A DNA stretch of 64,000 nt from CAWIMX01 sp963837345 (lineage in GTDB: Bacteria; Acidobacteriota; Vicinamibacteria; Vicinamibacterales; CAVVIG01), in assembly GCA_963837345.1 (NCBI GenBank), contig CAWIMX010000002.1:248001-312000 (forward strand), written 5' to 3'. The first letter of the stretch is position 1. Each line of letters opens with the position of its first letter. Position numbers and translations under genes: made by a program. The notes under the pieces are model-generated. The model saw nothing but the letters and a program-made list of their open reading frames with translations. It was not told the DNA's origin and did not search any database. Shown piece by piece: positions 27,599-34,667 of this stretch.

Positions 27599-30019
27599 AT
27601 GACCAGGAAGGCCCGCCGCAAGCAGCTTCGAGAACTTCATCGCGTCGGCGCGTTCGTCGCGTCGGCCATCGTCGTGGCGCCGGCCGGGCCCGCCTGGGCG
27701 CGTCCGCCGCTGCAGCCCGCGGGGCAGGTTGCCGCCCCCGACAGCGCCGGCCGCGTCGTCGCCTTCGACATTCCGGCCGGGTCGCTGGGCGAGGTGGTGC
27801 CGGCCTTCGAACGGGCGAGCGGCATCCGCCTCGATCTGGCCGCCGACGCGATCGCGATGATCTACTCGCCCGGCGTTCGCGGCACCTTCACCGTCGCCGA
27901 CGCCCTCGCCCGGATCCTGGCAGGCACGAGCCTGTCGTATCGCTTCACGCCCCCGTCGGTCGCGGCCGTCGGGTTCCGGAGCGCGGGCGCCACGGTGGAC
28001 GTGACGGCGCCGTACCAGCGGCTCGAGTCGCCGAAGTACACCGCGCCGCTCACCGAGCAGCCGCAGACGATCACCGTCGTTCCCGCCGACCTTCTCGACG
28101 AGCAGGGCGCGACCACGCTCCGCGACGCCTTGCGCAATGTCTCCGGGATCACGTTCCAGGCGGGGGAGGGCGGCACGCCCGCCGGCGATCAGCTCACCAT
28201 CCGCGGCTTCAGCGCGCGCACCGACATGTTCATCGACGGCGGGCGCGACACGGGCGGATACGCCCGCGACACGTTCAATCTGGAGCAGATCGAAGTGGCC
28301 AAGGGACCGTCGTCCGCCATTGCGGGCCGCGGGTCCACGGGCGGATCCGTCAACCTGGTGAGCAAGAGCCCGCATCTCGATCGGGCCTTCGCCGCGTCGG
28401 TCGAAGGCGGGAGCGCCGGCTTCGTGCGCAGTACGGTCGACCTGAATCGGCCGGTGGCGGCCTTTCCCGGCGCGGCGGTGCGGCTGAACGCCATGGTGAC
28501 CGACGGAGGCGTTGCCGGCCGGGACGTCGCGCACAACCGCAGTTGGGGCGCCGCGCCCGCCATCGAGTTCGGTCTCGGCAGCCCCACGCGGCTCACGCTC
28601 GGATACTTCCATCTGGGCCAGGACAACGTGCCCGACTACGGCCTGCCGTGGGTGCCCGCCGGCACCATCCCGCTGGCCGACCTGGCCAACCAGGCCGCGC
28701 CCGTCGATCGCCGCAACTTCTACGGTCTGACGGCGCGCGATTTCGAGCGCGTGAACAACGATCTCGGCACGGCGGCGTTCGAGCACGACTTCGCGGGCGG
28801 CGTCAGCCTTCGCAGCCTCGCGCGCGCCGGCCGGACCCGGCGCGACTCCGTCGTCACTCCGCCGCGCTTCGCCAGCACGACGGGCACCGACATCCGACGC
28901 ACCGACGTGAAATCGCGCGACCAGGTCGACGCGATCGTCGCCAGCCAGACGACCGTGGGCGGGCGCACGACGACGGGCCCACTCGCGCATACGCTGGCGG
29001 CCGGCGTCGACGTCTCGCGCGAGGCGTCGACCAACTACGCCCGCGCCGAGGTCGGTCCCGATTCGCCGGCCTCGCCCGATACCGATCTGTACCACCCGAC
29101 CCCCGACGATGCCTACACGGGCCGAATGGTCCGCACGGGTGCGTACACCGACGCGACGGCAATCTCGGCCGCCGCCTACGCGTTCGACACCGTGGCCATC
29201 GGCTCCCGCTGGGATGTCACCGGTGGACTGCGGTTCGACCGCTTCGAGGTGAACGACGCGTCGGTCGCGGCAGGCGGCGACGTCTCGCCGCTCGGCCGCG
29301 CGGACCACATGGTGAGCACGCGCGGCGGGCTCGTGTTCAAGCCGCGCCCGTCCGGGAGCCTCTACGTCGGCCTGTCGACCGCGTTCAACCCGTCGGCCGA
29401 GGGCCTCGCGCTGCGCGACACCACGGTCGAGACGCCCCCCGAGCGAACGCGGTCGCTCGAGGCGGGGCTGAAGTGGACCTTCGACGGCGGCCTCCTGGCG
29501 TCGGCGGCCGTGTTCCGAACCGACAAGACGAACGCGCGGACGCCCGGGCTCGACCCTGGCGATCCCCCGACGGTGCTCGACGGCCGCCAGACCGTGGAGG
29601 GCGTGGAGGTGTCGGCATCCGGGTCCATCACCCGCCATTGGAGCGGCTTCGCCACGTACGCGCACATGCGAAGCGGCATCGCCGCGTCCAACGATGCCGA
29701 AGAGATCGACAACGCGCTGGCCCTGACGCCGCGCAACACGCTCAGCCTGTGGACGACCGTGGACGCGGGTCGCGTGCACCTGGGCGGCGGCGCGCAGTTC
29801 ATGGACACCGTGTTCCGCGACGCGGCCAACGCCCGGCGGGTCCCTGGCTACTGGCTCGGCAACGGCACGGCTGCCTACGACGTGAACACCCATCTCACCC
29901 TGCGCGTCAACGTGAACAACCTGACCGACGCCAACTACGTCGATCGCACGAGCGGCGGCCACTTCATCCCCGGACCGGCTCGCACGCTGCTCGTCACGAG
30001 CGACGTGCGCTTCGACTGA
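27599..30019 (+). CDS. TonB-dependent siderophore receptor with STN signalling domain
   Basis: This 806-residue receptor has a signal peptide, then an STN (secretin/TonB N-terminal) domain at about residues 45-125 (DIPAGSLGEVVPAFERASGI), a plug with LTEQPQTITVVPADLLDEQG and DQLTIRGFSARTDMFIDGGR, and a barrel ending RTLLVTSDVRFD. The plug motif IEVAKGPSSAIAGRGSTGG is typical of FhuA/Fiu/PiuA-like siderophore receptors. An STN domain usually signals to an anti-sigma factor, but no FecIR-like pair is nearby. The ATG at 27599 has a clear AAGGAGAGG (27588-27596). A Fur-type box lies upstream, and a PiuC-type dioxygenase follows 12 bases downstream, as in fiu-ybiX and piuA-piuC. Confidence 0.92.
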   Translation: MTRKARRKQLRELHRVGAFVASAIVVAPAGPAWARPPLQPAGQVAAPDSAGRVVAFDIPAGSLGEVVPAFERASGIRLDLAADAIAMIYSPGVRGTFTVADALARILAGTSLSYRFTPPSVAAVGFRSAGATVDVTAPYQRLESPKYTAPLTEQPQTITVVPADLLDEQGATTLRDALRNVSGITFQAGEGGTPAGDQLTIRGFSARTDMFIDGGRDTGGYARDTFNLEQIEVAKGPSSAIAGRGSTGGSVNLVSKSPHLDRAFAASVEGGSAGFVRSTVDLNRPVAAFPGAAVRLNAMVTDGGVAGRDVAHNRSWGAAPAIEFGLGSPTRLTLGYFHLGQDNVPDYGLPWVPAGTIPLADLANQAAPVDRRNFYGLTARDFERVNNDLGTAAFEHDFAGGVSLRSLARAGRTRRDSVVTPPRFASTTGTDIRRTDVKSRDQVDAIVASQTTVGGRTTTGPLAHTLAAGVDVSREASTNYARAEVGPDSPASPDTDLYHPTPDDAYTGRMVRTGAYTDATAISAAAYAFDTVAIGSRWDVTGGLRFDRFEVNDASVAAGGDVSPLGRADHMVSTRGGLVFKPRPSGSLYVGLSTAFNPSAEGLALRDTTVETPPERTRSLEAGLKWTFDGGLLASAAVFRTDKTNARTPGLDPGDPPTVLDGRQTVEGVEVSASGSITRHWSGFATYAHMRSGIAASNDAEEIDNALALTPRNTLSLWTTVDAGRVHLGGGAQFMDTVFRDAANARRVPGYWLGNGTAAYDVNTHLTLRVNVNNLTDANYVDRTSGGHFIPGPARTLLVTSDVRFD

Positions 30020-30031
30020 GAACGGCGCCCC

Positions 30032-30712
30032 ATGCTGCTCCAGATTCCGGACGTCCTGACCGCCGACCTTGTGCGGAATGCCCGCGAACGTCTCGACCGC
30101 GCCGGATGGGTGGACGGGCGCATCACGGCCGGCCATCAGTCGGCGCGCGTGAAGCGCAACCGCCAGCTGCCCGACGACCATCCGGCGGCGCGTGAGATCG
30201 GCGACCTGATCGTCGGATCGCTCGAGCGCAATCCGCTCTTCCTCTCGGCCGCGCTTCCGCTGCGCGTGTTTCCGCCGCTGTTCAATCGCTACGAAGGCGG
30301 CGACGCCTTCGGCAGCCACGTGGACAACTCGGTCCGCACCGTGCCGGGCACGCCGCACCGTGTCCGCACCGATCTGTCGGCCACGCTCTTCTTCTCGGAC
30401 CCGCCCGACTACGACGGCGGCGAGCTGGTGGTGGAAGACACCTACGGCGTGCACGCGGTGAAGCTGCCGGCGGGACACCTCGTGCTGTATCCCGCCACCA
30501 GCCTCCATCACGTCCGTCCGGTCACGCGCGGGGCCCGCATCTGCGCGTTCTTCTGGATCCAGAGCCTGGTGCGCGACGATGGCGAGCGGACGCTGCTGTT
30601 CGATCTGGATGCGGCCATCCAGCGCGTGAACCAGGACGCCCCCGATCATCCGTCGAGCCTGCAGCTCACGGGTGTGTACCACAACCTGCTGCGGCGCTGG
30701 GCCGAGCTGTAG
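30032..30712 (+). CDS. piuC: Fe(II)/2-oxoglutarate dioxygenase, PiuC/YbiX family
   Basis: This 226-residue protein aligns over its whole length with the PKHD-type hydroxylases PiuC and YbiX. The iron ligands His96 and Asp98 (SHVDNS) and His159 (SLHHVRPV) are present, as is Arg169 (TRGAR), which binds 2-oxoglutarate. The numbering is the same as in the family. Genes of this family sit next to catecholate siderophore receptors and are induced by iron lack; the natural substrate is not settled, though action on a siderophore or its receptor is often proposed. It follows the receptor gene by 12 bases and is probably in its transcript. Confidence 0.93.
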   Translation: MLLQIPDVLTADLVRNARERLDRAGWVDGRITAGHQSARVKRNRQLPDDHPAAREIGDLIVGSLERNPLFLSAALPLRVFPPLFNRYEGGDAFGSHVDNSVRTVPGTPHRVRTDLSATLFFSDPPDYDGGELVVEDTYGVHAVKLPAGHLVLYPATSLHHVRPVTRGARICAFFWIQSLVRDDGERTLLFDLDAAIQRVNQDAPDHPSSLQLTGVYHNLLRRWAEL

Positions 30713-31372
30713 GTCGCCTTCTGGATGCACTGGCGAAATTCGGCGTTCTCCTGCCGGCCGTCAGCGGGCTGTCTCTGTGCCCCGGAGCCGACGGTGGACG
30801 CGATTCGGTCGGCCGGGACAGGGGTCGTAATGTCTTATGCCTGGGCCAACAATCTCGTGTACCGTGTTACGGGCAGTCCGGTGCCGATCCGGGGGGCCTT
30901 CGGGTCCGCGAGTGGCTCCCCCGGTCGCGCGGCGGCGCGAGTGGCGGCCGGGAGCGCTCGAGCCGATATCCCGATCGACTGGGACCGGCTCGTCGCCGCG
31001 CGCGCTGACCAGTTGCCCACGTGGGGCACGATGGCCATGCGAACGGGGCCGACGCCCGGCGGGGCCGTGTCGATCACGTTGAGGGACGCGGCCAACTGGA
31101 ACGCCTTTGCGCGGTCCACGCTCACGCTCGATTCGGTCGCCGGCGACGTGCTCGAGTGGCATCCCTACTCGGGCTCCACTCCCGGTCAACAACTGCGCGG
31201 CTGGATCCGGTTCACCCACACCGCGAGCTGGGCGGGCCAGTCGGCCAGCTGGTGGCCGGATCGGTGTGTGCGGGCGGCGTGGTGCTGGGTCTGGACCGGG
31301 CTCATCCTGGCTTTGCGACGCCGGGCGGCCTGGCGGCGGGCGGCGCCGCGACAGCGATCGCAGGCGGCGTAG
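30713..31372 (+). pseudogene. Remnant of a PepSY-associated membrane reductase
   Basis: The readable protein contains marks of the C-terminal half of PepSY-TM iron-reductase-like proteins: GVVMSYAWANNLVYRVTGSP, then TLTLDSVAGDVLEW, PGQQLRGWIRFTHT and VWTGLILALRRR. The usual N-terminal 200 or so residues are absent, since the homology begins ten bases after the piuC stop. Part of the second membrane helix (30745-30815) is scrambled. Near 31222 one base seems lost, and at GGG 31287-31289 one seems gained; repairing both restores GELGGPVGQLVAGSVCAGG between the two matching blocks. Because the first half is missing, this is a true relic rather than only a sequencing fault. Its position after receptor and piuC is where such a gene is expected. 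Confidence 0.65.
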
Positions 31373-31395
31373 GTGAACGAAGGAGATCGAGATCG

Positions 31396-31899
31396 ATGCA
31401 TGCGGACGTGTTACGCGCGATCAACAAGCAGATCAATTCCGAGCTCAGTGCGTGGTACACATATCTGGCGATGGCCGCGTTCTGCGAGCGCGAGAAATTC
31501 AGCGGCGCCTCGCAGTGGCTCAAGCAGCAGGCCCTCGAGGAGTACCAGCACGGCATGAAGCTGTTCGACTTCGTGCTCGCCCGCAACGGCGTCGTCGAAC
31601 TGACGAAGATCGACCAGCCGGCGGCCACCTATGGATCCCTCGGCGAGGTCTTCGAGGCGGCGCTCAAGCACGAGGAGCGGGTGAGCGGCGAGATCAACAC
31701 GCTCTACGAGCTGGCGTTCAATTCGAAGTCGTTTGCCGAGATGGCGGAGCTCCAGTGGTTCATCGTGGAGCAGGTAGAGGAAGAGAAGACCGCGCGGGAA
31801 TGGGCGGCGAAGCTCCGGATGGTCGGCAGCGACCCCGGCTCCCTCCTCGATCTGGATCGTGAGCTGGGCACGCGCACGTCGCCCGCGGTGGGCGTGTAA
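31396..31899 (+). CDS. ftnA: Ferritin
   Basis: This non-heme ferritin of 167 residues stores iron as a mineral core after oxidation at a diiron site. Ferroxidase ligands are visible in INSELSAWYTYLAMA, in the ExxH pair of ALEEYQHGMKLFD, in KHEERVSGEINTLYE, and in QWFIVEQVEEEK of the fourth helix. The start is the ATG at 31396, with AGGAG at 31381-31385. It sits at the end of the iron block and one base ahead of a desaturase, which also needs a diiron centre. Length and helix order are those of bacterial FtnA. Confidence 0.93.
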   Translation: MHADVLRAINKQINSELSAWYTYLAMAAFCEREKFSGASQWLKQQALEEYQHGMKLFDFVLARNGVVELTKIDQPAATYGSLGEVFEAALKHEERVSGEINTLYELAFNSKSFAEMAELQWFIVEQVEEEKTAREWAAKLRMVGSDPGSLLDLDRELGTRTSPAVGV

Positions 31900-31900
31900 C

Positions 31901-32707
31901 GTGCCGGTCGCACAGGCGCTCCTCAACTTCCCGCTGTGGATCAACGCCCACGCCATCTGGTCCGATCTGCCGGTCTGGGCGTATCTGCTGATCGCGTTCA
32001 TCGATACTCACATCACGACGGCATGCGTCACGTTGTATCTGCATCGCAGCCAGACGCACGGTTCGATCACGTTCAGCCCGCCGGTCGCGCATTTCATGCG
32101 CTTCTGGCTGTGGGTGCGCACGTCGATGCCGACCCGCGAATGGGTCTCGGTGCACCGATGTCACCACGCGAATGTGGACGGCCCCGACGATCCCCACAGT
32201 CCGATCGTCTACGGCATCTGGCGGGTGGTCCTGTTCGGCACCTCCCTCTATCATTCCGCGGCGCACAACGCCGCCATCATCGAGCAGTACGGGAAGGGCA
32301 CGCCCGACGACGTGCTGGAGCGATACGTGTACGCGAACGTCAGCATCCTCGGGCCGGTCGTCACCCTCGTGACCAATCTGTGGCTCTTCGGCACGTGGGG
32401 TGCGGCGATGTGGCTGCTCGAGATGGCGTGGATTCCGTTCTTCGCCGCCGGAGTCATCAACGGCCTGGGCCACTGGTGGGGCTATCGCAACTTTTCCACG
32501 CCGGACGAGTCGCGCAACCTGCCAGGGCGCTACTGGTCGCTCCTCACCTGCGGCGAGAGCCTCCACAACAATCATCACCACATCCAGAATTCGCCGCGGT
32601 TTGCGATGGCGAAAGGCGAGCTCGATCCCGGCTACTGGTACTTCCGGGCGCTCGCAGCCATCGGCCTGGCGCGGGCGCGCGAGGGAACCCAGGCCCGCGC
32701 GGCGTAG
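31901..32707 (+). CDS. Acyl-lipid/acyl-CoA fatty acid desaturase
   Basis: This 268-residue integral membrane diiron enzyme puts a double bond in fatty acyl chains, using O2 and electrons. All three histidine boxes are present: HRSQTH, HRCHH and HNNHH, together with GHWWGYRNF. Four membrane helices flank them. I chose the GTG at 31901, one base after the ferritin stop; the open frame continues upstream only inside ferritin. The protein is short, like the bacterial Delta9 DesC/Ole1-core type without a fused cytochrome b5. Its stop codon abuts that of regA (TAG then CTA), so the genes are exactly convergent. Confidence 0.88.
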   Translation: MPVAQALLNFPLWINAHAIWSDLPVWAYLLIAFIDTHITTACVTLYLHRSQTHGSITFSPPVAHFMRFWLWVRTSMPTREWVSVHRCHHANVDGPDDPHSPIVYGIWRVVLFGTSLYHSAAHNAAIIEQYGKGTPDDVLERYVYANVSILGPVVTLVTNLWLFGTWGAAMWLLEMAWIPFFAAGVINGLGHWWGYRNFSTPDESRNLPGRYWSLLTCGESLHNNHHHIQNSPRFAMAKGELDPGYWYFRALAAIGLARAREGTQARAA

Positions 32708-33253
32708 CTAGCCCCTCGGCTCCGGCACCGGGTACTTGGCGAGCTTGCGTTGCAGCGAGCGTCGGTGGATGCCCAGCAGCCGGGCCGCCTGCGAGATGTT
32801 GCCTCCGCAGTCGGCCAGCACCCGCTGAATGTGCTCCCATTCGACCCGAGCCAGCGACGGCACCGGGCCGGTCGGCCGCGACGGGTTCGCGCCGTCGAAC
32901 GCCGCCAGAATCTGATCGGAATCGACCGGCTTGGTCAGATACGTCGTGGCGCCGAGCTTGACGCTCTCGAGCGCGGTGGCGATGCTGCCGTAGCCGGTCA
33001 GCACCACGACGTTGGTCGTCTCGTCGAGCGCCTTCAGCGCGCGCAGCAGGTCCAGGCCCGATCGGCCCGGCAGCCGCAGATCGACGAGGGCGAGTTCCGG
33101 GCTGTCGGCCGTCGCCGCGGCCATGGCTTCGCCGTAGTCCGCGGCGCCGCTGGCATCGAAGCCCCGCTCGCGGAAGGCCCGCACCAGACGCGTGCGGAAG
33201 GACCGATCGTCGTCCACGACGAGCAGCGTGCGGCCGTCGCCCGACTCGTTCAT
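32708..33253 (-). CDS. regA: RegA/PrrA-type response regulator
   Basis: This 181-residue regulator has a receiver domain (acidic pocket VVDDDRSFR, phosphorylation Asp58 in ALVDLRLPGRSG, lysine in TYLTKPVD), a proline-rich hinge (NPSRPTGPVP) and a Fis-type helix-turn-helix (GGNISQAARLLGIHRRSLQR), which is the hallmark of RegA/PrrA/ActR. In proteobacteria this regulator controls respiration, carbon and nitrogen fixation and hydrogen use according to redox state. It overlaps the end of regB by four bases (ATGA). Possible target sites lie before regB itself. Confidence 0.93.
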   Translation of the reverse strand: MNESGDGRTLLVVDDDRSFRTRLVRAFRERGFDASGAADYGEAMAAATADSPELALVDLRLPGRSGLDLLRALKALDETTNVVVLTGYGSIATALESVKLGATTYLTKPVDSDQILAAFDGANPSRPTGPVPSLARVEWEHIQRVLADCGGNISQAARLLGIHRRSLQRKLAKYPVPEPRG

Positions 33254-34548
33254 GCCGCCTCGGTCGGCAGCGATTGGCGCGGCAGCTCGAGCACCGCCGT
33301 CGTGCCGCCGCCGCTCTCGAGCGTCAGCGTGCCGCCGAGCCGTTCCGCGAAGATGCGCGCGAGAAACAAGCCGAGCCCGAGGCCTCGTCCCGCTTCCTTG
33401 GTCGTATAGAACGGCTCGCCGGCGCGGCTGAGCGTCTCGGGCGACATGCCGGCCCCCTGATCGTGCACGGCGACACGCAGCGAGCCCTCCCGGTCGCTCA
33501 CTTCCAGCAGTACGGTGGCCTCGGCGGCGCTCGCGTCGAAGGCGTTCTTGACGAGCGAGGCGAGCACCTGGTTGAGACCTGCCCGCGGCAGCGTCAGCGG
33601 CGAGAGCGACGACGGCAGCTGCACGCGCAGCCGATCGGCCTGATCATCGGTCAGCCGGCTGCGCAGGTCGTCGATCAGGCCGGCGACGTTCACCGCTTCC
33701 TGACGATCCGCCGCGATGCCTCCGGCGCGGCCGCTCATCTGATCGAGGATCGCCTGGCAGCGCTCCACTTCCTGCCGGATCAGCCTCGCATCGTCGGCCA
33801 GGCGGTCGCCGCCCGCCGTCGCGCCAGCTGCTCGTTCCAGCTCGCGCGACGCGACGGCGATGGTCGCCAGCGGGGTCGACAGCTCGTGAGCCGCCCCCGC
33901 CGCCAGCGTGGTCAGCGCCACGAGCCGCTCGGTCCGGGCGGCCTGCAGACGCATGGCCTGCAGTTCGCCCTCCCGTCGGGCAACCGCGGCCGAGGCCTGT
34001 GCCGCGAAGTGCGCGAGGAGCTCGGCGCTGATCGCGGCCGCCACCCAGAGCGTGAAGAGGTGCGTGGGCAGGTCGTTCAGTCGATGGTGGAACGGGGTCA
34101 GCTCGTGCAGGTGCCAGTACGTGAGGACGCCGAAGCACGCGGCGGCAAATGCACCGAGCGCCGACGTCCACCACACGCCGAGCGTGACTGCCGAGAGGCC
34201 GACCTCCACGGCATAGATCACGGCGAACGGATTGAGAGGCCCGCCGGTGATCTCGAGCAAGCCCGTCAACAGCATCATGTCGACGGCGAGCGCGATCGCC
34301 GCGCCAACGCGCGGCACGGCCCCGCGCGACATCCACCACGCGACCACCGTGTTGGAGACGGCGGCAGCCGCGATGAACGGCGCGAGGTGATCGAGCGGCA
34401 GGTCGAGCCCCGGCAGCAGGAAGACGAGCGCCAGGACGGCGGCCTGTATCCCGGCCGTCGTCCACCGCAGGCGCGCGAGCCACGCCTGTGTCGAGACCGG
34501 CGTGAAGCCCAGATACCAGGCGGAGGGCGACTCGTCCGCGGGGGACAT
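33250..34548 (-). CDS. regB: RegB/PrrB-type redox-sensing histidine kinase
   Basis: This 432-residue kinase has six predicted N-terminal membrane helices. The quinone-binding heptapeptide GGxxNPF is present as GGPLNPF (102-108). The phospho-acceptor is His221 in GAAHELSTPLATI. The redox-active cysteine is Cys264 in EVERCQAIL, almost at the RegB position 265. The ATPase domain has VLASLVKNAFDASA and GLGLGLFLARIF. All three known redox-sensing features are therefore kept. The ATG at 34548 lies seven bases after a TACACT -10 element on the minus strand, so the transcript may be leaderless. Confidence 0.93.
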   Translation of the reverse strand: MSPADESPSAWYLGFTPVSTQAWLARLRWTTAGIQAAVLALVFLLPGLDLPLDHLAPFIAAAAVSNTVVAWWMSRGAVPRVGAAIALAVDMMLLTGLLEITGGPLNPFAVIYAVEVGLSAVTLGVWWTSALGAFAAACFGVLTYWHLHELTPFHHRLNDLPTHLFTLWVAAAISAELLAHFAAQASAAVARREGELQAMRLQAARTERLVALTTLAAGAAHELSTPLATIAVASRELERAAGATAGGDRLADDARLIRQEVERCQAILDQMSGRAGGIAADRQEAVNVAGLIDDLRSRLTDDQADRLRVQLPSSLSPLTLPRAGLNQVLASLVKNAFDASAAEATVLLEVSDREGSLRVAVHDQGAGMSPETLSRAGEPFYTTKEAGRGLGLGLFLARIFAERLGGTLTLESGGGTTAVLELPRQSLPTEAA

Positions 34549-34587
34549 GGCCCTCAGTGTATCCAATCTTCCCGGGCGAGGAGGCTG

Positions 34588-34625
34588 TGCGACAACATGC
34601 CGCAGCCGCTGCGACAACACACCGC
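34588..34625. promoter_or_regulatory. Tandem RegA-box-like sites between regB and a TonB receptor
   Basis: TGCGACAACA occurs at 34588-34597 and again at 34610-34619, exactly 22 bases (two helical turns) apart. The longer words GCGACAACATGCCGC (34589-34603) and GCGACAACACACCGC (34611-34625) match the RegR-box consensus GNGRCRTTNNGNCGC, as I recall it, at 9 and 8 of 11 fixed positions. They lie between divergent regB and the receptor gene, so RegA may control both. Confidence 0.5.
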
Positions 34626-34667
34626 ACGCGCCCCCGCGGGAGTCGACTCTAGACTTCCGTCGCTGAC

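Noticed and set aside
27554..30730. 1058-codon minus-strand frame opposite the siderophore receptor and piuC
   Set aside because: Shadow of two well-identified genes; high GC makes long antisense frames common here.
30725..31372. Independent 215-codon gene
   Set aside because: It is the C-terminal half of a PepSY-type protein with scrambled parts and no proper start or N-terminus, so it is listed as a relic.
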